Positions 33,236 to 41,857 of a stretch of DNA of 64,000 nucleotides are shown piece after piece. A model generated the notes under the pieces. It was not told where the DNA came from. It ran no database searches and saw nothing but the letters and a program-made list of their open reading frames with translations. Within the stretch, counting starts at the first letter, position 1. The number at the start of each line of letters is the position of its first letter. This stretch comes from Neoluteolibacter marinus. GTDB lineage: Bacteria; Verrucomicrobiota; Verrucomicrobiia; Verrucomicrobiales; Akkermansiaceae. The translations under genes and the position numbers were made by a program. The stretch spans positions 22,857 to 86,856 of the forward strand of contig NZ_JACZFQ010000011.1 in assembly GCF_014904755.1 (NCBI RefSeq). The letters run 5' to 3'.

Positions 33236-34132
33236 ATGATCCGATCCCATTTTCTCCGGCTGGCCACGGGTGTCGCGCTGCTGGGTTCCCTCGGCGCGGA
33301 GACGCCCCACCGCCTGCTGTTCTTCACCAAGTCGAGCGGGTTCGAGCACGACGTGATCTCCTGGAAGAAGGGCAGGCCGAGCGTGGCGGAGAAGGTGTTC
33401 CTGGAACTGGGCGGCAAGAACCGGTGGGAATTCGAGTTTTCCAAGGACGGCTCGAAGTTTTCCGCGGACTATCTCGCCGGTTTCGACGCGGTGATTTTCT
33501 ACACGACCGGCGACCTCACGACTCCCGGCACCGACAAGCAGCCGGCGATGACGGCGGCCGGCAAACAGGCGCTCTTCGACTACGTCAGGGGCGGCAAGGG
33601 CTTCATCGGCCTGCATTCGGCCAGCGATACCTTCCATACCGCCAATGAGTCGAAGAAGGGGCCGGACCGCTACAAGAACCACGGCAAGGACGCGGATCCC
33701 TATGTCTGCTTCCTCGGCGGCGAGTTCATCATCCACGGCGCCCAGCAGGTCGCCACCAACAAGGTCATCGACCCGGCATTCCCGGGGTTCGGGGAGGCGG
33801 GGGACAGCTTCGCCTTCCACGAGGAGTGGTATTCTCTGAAGGACTTCAACCCCGACATCCATGTGCTCACGGTCATCGATGCCCCGAAGATGAAAGGCCC
33901 GATGTACCGGCGTCCACCGTACCCAACCACTTGGGCGCGGCAAGAAGGCAAGGGGCGGGTCTTTTATACGGCGATGGGGCATCGCGACGACATCTGGACC
34001 AACCCGACCTTCCAGCAGATCGTCAGCGGGGCGATCCGCTGGGTGACCCGCGACGTCGATGCCGAAGTACCGCCCAACCTGACGGTGGCCGCGCCGGGGG
34101 CGATGACCAACCCGGTCCACGGCGCCAAGTGA
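33236..34132 (+). CDS. Exported ThuA-domain protein
   Basis: A 298-residue exported protein (signal peptide to about GSLGAE) of the ThuA-like class of the glutamine-amidotransferase superfamily. Visible family pieces are LLFFTKSSGFEHDVIS near the N-terminus, FDAVIFYTTGDLT, GKGFIGLHSASDTFH and the C-terminal GRVFYTAMGHRDDIWTNPTF. The catalytic Cys of class I amidotransferases is absent, as in other ThuA proteins. ThuA domains are linked to sugar catabolism (trehalose and keto-sugar pathways) and are often multiplied in planctomycete and verrucomicrobial genomes. The exact role is unknown. The next gene, coaD, starts 59 bases downstream. Confidence 0.88.
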   Translation: MIRSHFLRLATGVALLGSLGAETPHRLLFFTKSSGFEHDVISWKKGRPSVAEKVFLELGGKNRWEFEFSKDGSKFSADYLAGFDAVIFYTTGDLTTPGTDKQPAMTAAGKQALFDYVRGGKGFIGLHSASDTFHTANESKKGPDRYKNHGKDADPYVCFLGGEFIIHGAQQVATNKVIDPAFPGFGEAGDSFAFHEEWYSLKDFNPDIHVLTVIDAPKMKGPMYRRPPYPTTWARQEGKGRVFYTAMGHRDDIWTNPTFQQIVSGAIRWVTRDVDAEVPPNLTVAAPGAMTNPVHGAK

Positions 34133-34191
34133 TTCAGCCGGGCTGCCGCTTGGTGCTTGGAACTTGCCGTTAGGGCGATCACTTTCCCGCC

Positions 34192-34677
34192 ATGCGCACC
34201 GCCGTTTACGCCGGTTCCTTCGACCCGCCCACCAACGGCCACCTGTGGATGATCCGCCGGGGTCTGGAGTTGTTCGACCGCCTGATCGTGGCAATTGGCA
34301 GCAATCCGGCGAAGAGCTACACGTTTAGCGTCGAGCAGCGGCTCGAGCTGCTACGGGCCTCGGTGCCGTCGGCCGAGCGGCTCACGATCGCCCATTTCGA
34401 CAACCGCTACCTGGTCGACTACGCGAAGGAGCAGGACGCCCGCTTCATCCTCCGCGGGATCCGGGGTCCGGATGACTACGAATACGAACGGGTGATGCGC
34501 CACATCAACGCCGACCTCGCCCCGGCGATCACGACGACCTTCCTGATGCCACCGCGCGACATCGCCGAGGTTTCCTCGAGCATGGTGATGGGGCTGGTGG
34601 GCCCCGTGGGCTGGGAGGACCAGGTCCGCCGCTATGTCCCGGTGGCGGTCTTCGAGGCCCTCGAAAAGCGGCTTTAA
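34192..34677 (+). CDS. coaD: Phosphopantetheine adenylyltransferase
   Basis: A 161-residue cytoplasmic enzyme that adds AMP to 4'-phosphopantetheine in coenzyme A synthesis. The signature is [20 protein letters not shown] (residues 4-23), followed by [19 protein letters not shown] and the SSSMVMGL motif near residue 130. Length matches CoaD. The upstream gap of 59 bases contains the word GGTGCTTGGAACTTG, related to the repeat at 17582-17629. The next gene begins 42 bases downstream. Confidence 0.94.
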   Translation: MRTAVYAGSFDPPTNGHLWMIRRGLELFDRLIVAIGSNPAKSYTFSVEQRLELLRASVPSAERLTIAHFDNRYLVDYAKEQDARFILRGIRGPDDYEYERVMRHINADLAPAITTTFLMPPRDIAEVSSSMVMGLVGPVGWEDQVRRYVPVAVFEALEKRL

Positions 34678-34719
34678 GACATCGGCGGGGCTGATTTTAC
34701 TGGTCCAATCGCCCGCCAT

Positions 34720-36513
34720 GTGACGATTTCGACACCTCCCATGCACCTCCTCGCTGCGGTTTCCACCCTCTCCGTCGTCGTCGGCCTGCTCCATGTCTTG
34801 GGGGCGCTCGGCGTGTTCCTGTTCGGCATGAAAATCATGTCGGAAGCGGTCCAGCGGATCGCCGGCAAGCGGATGCGCCAGGCGCTTTCAGGCATGACCG
34901 CCAACCGCTACTCGGGGATCCTGACGGGCTTTTTGACCACTTCGCTGGTGCAGTCGTCGTCGGCCACCACGGTGCTGGTGGTCTCTTTCGTCAATGCCGG
35001 CCTGCTGACGCTGATCCAGTCGATCGGGGTGATCATGGGGGCGAACCTCGGGACCACCATCACGGCTTGGATTGTGGCCATCGTCGGCACCAAGGTCAGC
35101 GTTTCCGCCTTCGCCCTGCCGCTGATCGGTGTCGGCCTGCCGTTCGTGTTCATCGGCAAGGACAAGGGCAAGAGCTTCGGCGAGCTGCTGCTGGGTTTCG
35201 GCCTGGTGTTCTTCGGGCTCGGCCTGCTGAAGGATTCGGTCCCGGACCTGAAGGAGATGATGAAGACCGATCCGGCGACCGCCGAGATGGTGAAGAACAT
35301 CGTCACCTGGATGGGCGGGCGCGGCTTCATTTCGACCCTGCTCTACCTGGTCGGCGGGATCGTGCTGACCCTGCTGGTCCAGTCGTCCTCGGCGGCCATG
35401 GCCATCACCGTAACCTGTGCCTTGAATGGCTGGCTCGGTGACCTCTCCGACCCGCTGCTCGTGGCGCGGAACTCCGCGGCCATCGTGCTGGGCGAAAACA
35501 TCGGCACCACGGTGACGGCCTGGCTGGCCGCCCTCGGGGCGAATGTCCATGCCAAGCGTGCGGCGCGCGCCCACTTCACCTTCAACGTCATCGGGGTGTG
35601 CTGGATGTTGATCGTCTTCGTGCCCTTCACCGCCCTGGTCTGGAAGGCCACGGGATCCTTGCCCGAGTGGCTGCGGAACGCGTCCGATTCGTTCAAGAAG
35701 TCCGAGATCGCCTTCGCCACGGCCATTTTCCACACCGCATTCAACCTTGCGAACATCTGCCTGCTGGTCGCCTTCGTCCCGCAGATCGCCCGGTTGGTCG
35801 AGTGGTGGGTGCGGGATCCGAAGCCGGCGAAGGGTGCCGGCGGGCTGAAATACATTTCGCAGGGGCTCGTCGACCTGGGTGAACTCAACGTCGCCGAGGC
35901 CGAGAATGCCACCCGGCAGATGAGCCGCCTGACCTCCGAAATGTTCGACGGGTTCGTGGAACTGCTGCGGCACCCCGATGTCGACCTGTCAGGGAAGGTC
36001 ACCCAGCTGAAAGGCATGGAGGACACCTGCGACGCGATGCTGGAGGACATCACGACCTACCTGATCCAGTGTTCCACCCACGAGATTGGCCGCGGCAACG
36101 CCACCCGGATCGCCTCGATGCTGCGGGTGGTTTCCGAGTTCGAGGAGGCCACCGACCGGATCTACCGGCTGGTGAAACTGGTGCAGCGGAAATACGAGAA
36201 GGGCCATATTTTCCAGGACAGCCACGACAAGGAGATCGAGAACCTCTGCCAGCACGTCCGTGAAATGCTGGAGCTGAGCGCAGGCTCGCTTTCCGGGGTG
36301 AGCGCGGAGCTGATGAGGCAGGCGGAAAGCCAGGAAAACCGGGTCGATGCGCTGCGCAAGAATCACAACCGCGGTGCCATGAAGCGGATGCAGGACGGCG
36401 GCGACGTGCCGACCGAGATGATCTTTACCGAGATCAACAATCACCTCGAAGCCGTCGGCAACCACGCCCTGAACATCGTTCAGAACGGCGAGCTGAAGCC
36501 TGCCGGCGCCTGA
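34720..36513 (+). CDS. Na/Pi-cotransporter family protein with PhoU-like tail
   Basis: A 597-residue membrane protein of the NptA/PNaS family. Two inverted repeats carry the typical QSSSATT motif: TTSLVQSSSATTVLVVSFVNAG and LLVQSSSAAMAITVTC, each followed by a GANLGTT- or GENIGTT-type segment. Nine or more membrane helices fill the first 380 residues. The C-terminal 200 residues form a helical PhoU-like domain (LSRLTSEMFDGFVELLR, then EEATDRIYRLVKLVQRKYE). The protein should import phosphate with sodium, with the tail regulating it. The start is GTG 34720 or, as likely, ATG 34741 (MHLLAAVSTLSVV). Confidence 0.9.
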   Translation: MTISTPPMHLLAAVSTLSVVVGLLHVLGALGVFLFGMKIMSEAVQRIAGKRMRQALSGMTANRYSGILTGFLTTSLVQSSSATTVLVVSFVNAGLLTLIQSIGVIMGANLGTTITAWIVAIVGTKVSVSAFALPLIGVGLPFVFIGKDKGKSFGELLLGFGLVFFGLGLLKDSVPDLKEMMKTDPATAEMVKNIVTWMGGRGFISTLLYLVGGIVLTLLVQSSSAAMAITVTCALNGWLGDLSDPLLVARNSAAIVLGENIGTTVTAWLAALGANVHAKRAARAHFTFNVIGVCWMLIVFVPFTALVWKATGSLPEWLRNASDSFKKSEIAFATAIFHTAFNLANICLLVAFVPQIARLVEWWVRDPKPAKGAGGLKYISQGLVDLGELNVAEAENATRQMSRLTSEMFDGFVELLRHPDVDLSGKVTQLKGMEDTCDAMLEDITTYLIQCSTHEIGRGNATRIASMLRVVSEFEEATDRIYRLVKLVQRKYEKGHIFQDSHDKEIENLCQHVREMLELSAGSLSGVSAELMRQAESQENRVDALRKNHNRGAMKRMQDGGDVPTEMIFTEINNHLEAVGNHALNIVQNGELKPAGA

Positions 36514-36570
36514 TTCCCGCTCCGGGCGTGACAAAGCGCCCGGCTGGCGACACTCCTAGGGTAAGAACCC

Positions 36571-38403
36571 ATGGAAACCCTCGCCATCGCGCTCGGCGCG
36601 TTCGTCCTCTACCTCGTCGCCTACCACAGCTACGGCCGCTGGCTGGCGCGGAAGATCTTCAAGCTCGACCCGTCGCGGAAGGCACCGTCGATCGAGTTCG
36701 AGGACGGCAATGACTACGTCCCGACGTCGAAGGGCGTCGTCTTCGGCCACCACTTCACCTCGATCGCCGGCACCGGACCGATCGTCGGCCCCGCCCTGGC
36801 CGTGATCTGGGGCTGGCTGCCGGCGTTGCTGTGGGTGCTGTTCGGATCGATCTTCATCGGCGCGGTGCACGACTTCGGCGCGCTGGTGGTGTCGATGCGC
36901 AACCGCGGCCAGACCGTCGGTGACATCGCCGGCCGCGTGCTCACCCCGCGGGCGCGGATCCTGTTCCTCTCGGTGCTGTTCCTGGCTCTGTCGATCGTGC
37001 TGGCGATCTTCGGCCTGGTGATCGCGAACGTCTTCAAGATGTTCCCGGCGTCGATCACTCCCTGCCTGATCCAGATCCCGATTGCCGTCGCCATCGGGCT
37101 GTGGATCCACCGCCAGGGTCGCAGCCTGCTGATCCCGTCGTTCATCGCGCTCGGGCTGATGTACCTGTCCGTTTACTACGGTGACACCCCGTGGCTGCAT
37201 GGCTTCAACCAGCGGCTTTCCGAGTGGCCGGCGATCACCTGGGTGGTGGTGCTGCTGGTGTATTCCTACATCGCCTCGGTGCTGCCGGTCTGGATTCTCC
37301 TGCAACCGCGCGACTACATCAACTCGCTGCAGCTCTTGTCCGCACTCGGCCTGGTGGTGCTCGGGCTGGTGGTCGCGGGGCTGTTCGGTTTCGGGCCGGA
37401 AAAGCAGGCGCTCGAGCTCGCTGCCCCGGCGATCCGGCTCGGCGACGAGGCCCCGGCGGGCGCGCCGTCGATGTTTCCCTTCCTGTTCATCACCATCGCT
37501 TGCGGGGCGATCTCGGGTTTCCACTGCCTTGTGTCTTCCGGGACCTCGTCGAAGCAGCTCAAGTGCGAGAGCGAGGCGCAGTTCGTCGGCTACGGCTCGA
37601 TGTTGACCGAGGGCTTCCTCGCGGTGCTGGTGATCCTCGCCTGCGGGGCCGGGCTGGGGCTGGGGATTCCGGAAATGGTCGATGGCAAGGCGACCGGACA
37701 GATGCTGACCGGACACGCCGCCTACGAGGCTCGATATGCCACCTGGCAGGCATCGGGCGGGCTCGGCGCGACGGTCGGCGCCTTCGTCGACGGCAGCGCG
37801 AATTTCCTCAAGGCGCTCGGCATATCGCCGGGCTTCGCGGTGGCGTTGATGGGCGTCTTCGTGGCCTCGTTCGCCGCGACGACCCTGGACTCGGCCTGCC
37901 GCCTGCAGCGCTACGTCACCCAGGAGCTGGCGGCCCAGTTGAAGATCAAGCCGCTGCAGAATCCGCACGGGGCGACCTCGTTCGCGGTGTTGATTGCCGG
38001 CTTCATCGCGGCGATGCCGGCTCCGGGGGCAACCTGGGAGTTGGCCAATCTGGGCAAGGGCGGGCTGATCCTGTGGCCTTTGTTCGGGGCGACCAACCAG
38101 CTTCTGGGCGGGCTGGCCTTCCTGGTGATCCTGTTCTGGATGTGGCGGCGAAGTCTGCCGCTGTGGTTCATCGCGATTCCCGCGGTCTTCATGCTCGCGC
38201 TGCCGGCAACGGCGATGGTGCTGCAATTGTTCGCGGGCGACGGGGCGTGGTTGACCGGTAAGTCCCCGAACTACCTGCTCGGCTTCTTCGGTGTCGTCAC
38301 GCTGTCGATCGAGGCATGGATCGTGGTCGAGGCGGCGGCCGCCTGGCGCGGGGCCAAGGGTAAGCTTGAGGAGGGCTTTGCCGGCGCGGCGGCGGAACGC
38401 TGA
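36571..38403 (+). CDS. cstA: CstA-family (carbon starvation/peptide or pyruvate) transporter
   Basis: A 610-residue inner-membrane transporter with around 16 helices. The family signature is present: YHSYGRWLARKIFKLDP near the N-terminus, VFGHHFTSIAGTGPIVGPALAVIWGWLPA, FIGAVHDFGALVVSMRNRGQTVGDIA and FHCLVSSGTSSKQL. CstA and its relatives take up peptides or pyruvate with protons on carbon starvation. The length is shorter than E. coli CstA (about 700), matching the BtsT/CstA group of many other phyla. It follows the Na/Pi gene by 57 bases on the same strand. No histidine-kinase partner is nearby. Confidence 0.9.
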   Translation: METLAIALGAFVLYLVAYHSYGRWLARKIFKLDPSRKAPSIEFEDGNDYVPTSKGVVFGHHFTSIAGTGPIVGPALAVIWGWLPALLWVLFGSIFIGAVHDFGALVVSMRNRGQTVGDIAGRVLTPRARILFLSVLFLALSIVLAIFGLVIANVFKMFPASITPCLIQIPIAVAIGLWIHRQGRSLLIPSFIALGLMYLSVYYGDTPWLHGFNQRLSEWPAITWVVVLLVYSYIASVLPVWILLQPRDYINSLQLLSALGLVVLGLVVAGLFGFGPEKQALELAAPAIRLGDEAPAGAPSMFPFLFITIACGAISGFHCLVSSGTSSKQLKCESEAQFVGYGSMLTEGFLAVLVILACGAGLGLGIPEMVDGKATGQMLTGHAAYEARYATWQASGGLGATVGAFVDGSANFLKALGISPGFAVALMGVFVASFAATTLDSACRLQRYVTQELAAQLKIKPLQNPHGATSFAVLIAGFIAAMPAPGATWELANLGKGGLILWPLFGATNQLLGGLAFLVILFWMWRRSLPLWFIAIPAVFMLALPATAMVLQLFAGDGAWLTGKSPNYLLGFFGVVTLSIEAWIVVEAAAAWRGAKGKLEEGFAGAAAER

Positions 38404-38411
38404 GGGGAAGA

Positions 38412-38701
38412 ATCAGGGCTGCGCCCTGATCTGCGAAATGGCGGCTGCGCCGCGGGACTTTTCCCCGGGCGATGCCCGGGGCTGTGACAGGTGACCCCGT
38501 TGGGGTCGGGGATGGCGGATCGGAGGATCGGAGGATCGGAGGATCGATGGATCGATGGATCGATGGATCGATGGTCCGGTGGTCCGGTGGTCCGGTGGTC
38601 CGGTGGCGCCCCAACGGGGCGACCTGCGATAGCCCGGGGCGAACGAAGTGCGGCCCCGGGAATCACGGGTCCATGGGAAGTGCCGCCCTGAAGGGGCGGA
38701 G
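38412..38701. repeat. Cluster of seven short hairpins around an 8-bp tandem array
   Basis: The 343-base gene-free gap 38404-38746 is filled with inverted repeats: ATCAGGGC-TGC-GCCCTGAT (38412-38430), GCGGC-TGC-GCCGC (38441-38453), CCCCGGGC-GAT-GCCCGGGG (38463-38481), GACCCC-GTT-GGGGTC (38493-38507), CGCCCC-AAC-GGGGCG (38607-38621), CCCGGGGC with GCCCCGGG (38633-38660) and CCGCCC with GGGCGG (38683-38699). Most have three-base loops. Hairpins of this kind are reported as REP-like intergenic repeats in several phyla. One piece, GGCGGCTGCGCCGCGG, recurs in both copies of the duplication at 44511-44997. Confidence 0.75.
38517..38604. repeat. 8-bp tandem array of eleven units in three successive types
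   Basis: Eleven perfect 8-base units without interruption: three GGATCGGA (38517-38540), four GGATCGAT (38541-38572) and four GGTCCGGT (38573-38604). Each type differs from the next by two or three bases, so the array looks as if two conversions of the unit were followed by separate expansions. It lies between hairpins in a gene-free gap and is not a CRISPR array: there are no spacers. Confidence 0.95.
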
Positions 38702-38746
38702 TGGGGCAGCGATCCCGGGTGGCGGCGGGTCAAGCGCGATCGGACC

Positions 38747-39721
38747 TCACATCACCCGGTTGACCAGCGGCTGGCCGGCCTGGTAGCGGGCCAGGTTTTC
38801 GAGGAAATGGCGGATCAGCACCGCCGTTTCGCCGCCCTGTCCGCCGGCGGTGTGCGGCGTGATGTGGCAGTTTTCACAGGTCCAAAGCACGTGGTCGTCG
38901 GGCAAGGGCTCGGGGTGGGTGACGTCGAGCCAAGCCGCGCCGAGATGGCCGGAATTGAGGGCTTCGGCGAGGGCCTCCTGGTCGGTGGTGGTGCCGCGGC
39001 CGATGTTGTAATAGATCGCGCCCTTCTTCATCCGCAGGAAGCGGGCTCCGTCGAACCAGTTGGCGGACGCGGCATTGTCCGGGAGGATGTTGACGACGTG
39101 GTCGGCGTCCTCCATCACACCGGTGGAGTCTTCCGGGGAAACGACCGGCACCTTCTCGTCGCCGCGCGCGGTCCGGCGCATCGCGGTGATGGCCATCTTG
39201 AACGGGGCCAGCAGGTCGATCAGCCGTTCGGCGATCGAACCGTAGCCGGCGATGAACAAGGATTGGCCCTGCAACAGGCGGCTGTCCTGGCGCAGCTTGA
39301 GCCACGGTTCCGCGCCGTTCGGGCAGCGGGTGGCAAGTCCCTGGGGCAGCTGGCGGGCATTCGCCAGCATGAAGGCCAGCACGTGCTCCGCGCAGGCGTC
39401 ATCGTAGACGCGCGAGCTGTTGGTGACCGGGATGCCCTTTTCCCCGACCGCGGTGCGGAATGCGGGGGTGTCGTAGCGGGTGTAACCGGCGGTGCTGACC
39501 TGCAGCCACTTCAGTTTCGGTGACGAGAGCACGGCGTCGACCTGCGGCTGGCCGAGCACGATGTCGGCTTCCTGCATGCGCGGGTCGGTGGGCAGGTCCG
39601 CCAGCACCGAGCCGCCGCTGCCTTCGGGAAGGAGCAGGCGGTGCGGGGCAATGCTTTCGCGCAGCCCGTCGAGCAGTTCGGCCGGGGCGGCGAGGTCGGT
39701 GAAGATGGTCAGGGGTTCCAT
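38747..39721 (-). CDS. D-2-hydroxyacid dehydrogenase family protein
   Basis: A 324-residue NAD(P)-dependent dehydrogenase of the D-isomer 2-hydroxyacid family. The catalytic residues can be placed: Arg in YYNIGRGTTTDQEAL, Glu in DVTHPEPLP and His in ITPHTAGG. The nucleotide-binding loop is degenerate, AGYGSIAERL rather than GxGxxG. The family reduces 2-oxo acids such as glyoxylate, hydroxypyruvate or phosphohydroxypyruvate; the substrate here is not clear. It lies six bases downstream of the AGCS amino-acid symporter gene on the same strand, so uptake of an amino acid and handling of the derived 2-oxo acid may be linked. Confidence 0.87.
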   Translation of the reverse strand: MEPLTIFTDLAAPAELLDGLRESIAPHRLLLPEGSGGSVLADLPTDPRMQEADIVLGQPQVDAVLSSPKLKWLQVSTAGYTRYDTPAFRTAVGEKGIPVTNSSRVYDDACAEHVLAFMLANARQLPQGLATRCPNGAEPWLKLRQDSRLLQGQSLFIAGYGSIAERLIDLLAPFKMAITAMRRTARGDEKVPVVSPEDSTGVMEDADHVVNILPDNAASANWFDGARFLRMKKGAIYYNIGRGTTTDQEALAEALNSGHLGAAWLDVTHPEPLPDDHVLWTCENCHITPHTAGGQGGETAVLIRHFLENLARYQAGQPLVNRVM

Positions 39722-39727
39722 GAGGGA

Positions 39728-41383
39728 TCAGCGCGCTTGGTTGACTTCCGCTTCGGCTTCGTCGAGCGAGGCTCCGCCGTCGACGCGCTTCGTGAAGATG
39801 AGGAACTTCGCGAGCTCGCGGTGAACGACCGGCAGCAGGAAGTAGACACCGATCAGGTTCGGGATGCTCATCGCGAACAACGAGGCGTCGGAGAAGTCGA
39901 CCGCGTTGCCCATCGAGGCCGAGGCGCCGGCGATGATGATCAGGCAGAAGATCGTCTTGTAGGCCAGTTCGGCGGCCTTGCTCATGCCGAAGAGGAACTG
40001 CCAGGCCTGCAGGCCGTAGTAGCTCCAGGTCACCAGGGTGGAGAAGGCGAACAGGAAGACGCAGGCGAAGAGGACATACTTGAAGCTGTCGTGCACCGTT
40101 TCGAAGGCCAGCGAGGTGACGCCGATGCCGAAGGAGGTGCTGTTGTTGGCGGCGTTGCCGAGTTCGAAGGTCTGGCCGTGCACGGCGAAGGTGCCGGCGT
40201 CGCCGTCGAAATACATCGAGGTCACCAGCACCAGCGAGGTCATGGTGCAGACCACCACGGTATCGAGGAAGGGCTCGAGCAGGGCGACCACGCCTTCGCT
40301 GGCCGGCATCCGGGTCTTGGCGGCGGAGTGGGCGATCGGGGCGGAGCCGATGCCGGCTTCGTTCGAGAAGGTGGCGCGGCGCATGCCCCAGATGAAGGCG
40401 GCGAGGAAGCCGCCGGTGACCGCGGCGCGCGGCTTGAAAGCCTCGCTGATGATCTCGTTGATCGCGGCGGGGATGTGGCCGGCATTGACCACCAGCACGA
40501 TCACGGCGCTGACGATGTAGACGACGCACATCAGCGGCACCAGCTTCGAGGTGACCTTGGCGATGCCCTTGATGCCGCCGATGATCACCAGCGCGGTCAT
40601 GAAGGCGACGATCAGTCCGAAGAGCCAGAGCTTGTCGGCGAAATAGCTCTCGGTGCCGCCGGTCACATTGAGGAGCTGGGCGGTGGCCTGGTTGATCTGG
40701 AAGACGTTGCCGCCGCCGAAGGAGGCGAAGACGCAGAAGATGGCGAAGAGCACGGCGAGAACCTTGCCAAGCGGGCCCATTCCGCGTTCAGCGAGGCCCT
40801 TGCGGAGGTAGTGCATGGCGCCGCCGTGGATGCGGCCATCGGGGGTGATCTCGCGGTATTTCACGCCCAGGGTGCACTCGGCGAACTTGGTGGCCATGCC
40901 GAGGAAGCCGCTGAGGAAGAGCCAGAAGGCCACCCCGGGCCCGGCGATGGTGATGCCGATGGCCACGCCCGCGATGTTGCCGAGGCCGACGGTGCCGGAG
41001 ACCGCGGCGGTCAGCGCCTGGAAGTGGGTGATCTCACCGGGATCGTCGGCGCGGCTGTACCTGCCGCGCACGGTCTTCAGCGCGAGTGGGAACGCGCGGA
41101 TATTGATGAAGCGGAAGGCCAGGGTCAGGATCACGCCGGCGGCGGCGAGCCAGAGGATGACCCAGAGAACCGGGTAGCCGTTGATTTCGATGGTGGAGAA
41201 GATGGCATTTACAAAGGGACCAGTCGCCTTGCCGAAGCCTTCATCGATTTTCTGGTCGAGGGTCTTCTCCACGACGGGAGCCATTTCCGGAGTGTCCTGG
41301 GCGAGCAGGGTACCGTCGCAAACGGCGAAAAGCAGGAAGAGCGGGAGGATCCAACGGAGCAGGGCGGACATTCGGCCGGGCAT
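39728..41383 (-). CDS. Sodium:alanine (AGCS-family) symporter
   Basis: A 551-residue amino-acid symporter with about eleven membrane helices. The AGCS pattern is present: FQALTAAVSGTVGLGNIAGVAIGI, the LGMATKFAECTLGVKYR segment and the later AFIWGMRRATFSNEAGIGSAPIAHSAAKT. The N-terminus carries an additional hydrophobic segment (LLRWILPLFLLFAVCDGTLLA) that looks like a cleavable signal peptide, followed by an outer stretch of about 30 residues before the transporter proper. The start is placed at 41383; 41371 is equally possible. It should take up alanine or glycine with sodium and is cotranscribed with the dehydrogenase gene downstream. Confidence 0.9.
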   Translation of the reverse strand: MPGRMSALLRWILPLFLLFAVCDGTLLAQDTPEMAPVVEKTLDQKIDEGFGKATGPFVNAIFSTIEINGYPVLWVILWLAAAGVILTLAFRFINIRAFPLALKTVRGRYSRADDPGEITHFQALTAAVSGTVGLGNIAGVAIGITIAGPGVAFWLFLSGFLGMATKFAECTLGVKYREITPDGRIHGGAMHYLRKGLAERGMGPLGKVLAVLFAIFCVFASFGGGNVFQINQATAQLLNVTGGTESYFADKLWLFGLIVAFMTALVIIGGIKGIAKVTSKLVPLMCVVYIVSAVIVLVVNAGHIPAAINEIISEAFKPRAAVTGGFLAAFIWGMRRATFSNEAGIGSAPIAHSAAKTRMPASEGVVALLEPFLDTVVVCTMTSLVLVTSMYFDGDAGTFAVHGQTFELGNAANNSTSFGIGVTSLAFETVHDSFKYVLFACVFLFAFSTLVTWSYYGLQAWQFLFGMSKAAELAYKTIFCLIIIAGASASMGNAVDFSDASLFAMSIPNLIGVYFLLPVVHRELAKFLIFTKRVDGGASLDEAEAEVNQAR

Positions 41384-41521
41384 GATCCGCGGAGGCTGGC
41401 AAGCGGGCGCGGGCAGGGCAAGGACGGAGCTTCGGGAAGGCAACATCCGCCCGCTCTAGCAGATCGCGTGCAGCATTTCGGCCAGCTTGCGGCGGGGCCT
41501 GGGGGCTGCTAGCGTCCCGAA

Positions 41522-41857
41522 GTGATCCCGGAGGACTACGTGTGGCTGAATCCGCTCATCTTCGAGCGCTGGAAGTTCATGGCCGACAAGATCGAACGGC
41601 AGCCGGAGCTGTTGGAGATCCCGCTCAGGAACATCGAGCGCTGGATTGCGATGGACCGGCTCGGGGATGTCCGTCCGCTGATCGAGTGGCGCGGAATGAT
41701 CGAGCGGGCTCAGGAAACGGAGGAGGGATTCTCCGGCTTGCTCGCCTTCCTGCGGGACGACGGGGAGTATCCCCGTTATCTGAAAAGCTGCTCGCCGTTT
41801 CCGGGCGTGCTTTCGAAAGAGGAACGACGTCGATTCACATGCGCCTGGACTCACTGA
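41522..41857 (+). CDS. Small protein upstream of a nucleotidyltransferase, possible antitoxin-like partner
   Basis: A 111-residue, mostly helical and charged protein starting at a GTG (VIPEDYVWLNPLIFERW). No DNA-binding motif is clear; the segment RNIERWIAMDRLGDVRPLIEWRGMIERAQ is typical of small partners of nucleotidyltransferase genes. The 3' end overlaps the next gene by 19 bases, so translation is coupled. I infer a two-gene unit and suspect a toxin-antitoxin-like function, by analogy with AbiE-type modules; the sequence does not prove it. Confidence 0.65.
   Translation: MIPEDYVWLNPLIFERWKFMADKIERQPELLEIPLRNIERWIAMDRLGDVRPLIEWRGMIERAQETEEGFSGLLAFLRDDGEYPRYLKSCSPFPGVLSKEERRRFTCAWTH

Noticed and set aside
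38517..38604. CRISPR array
   Set aside because: Units are 8 bases, contiguous and without spacers; no cas gene is present.
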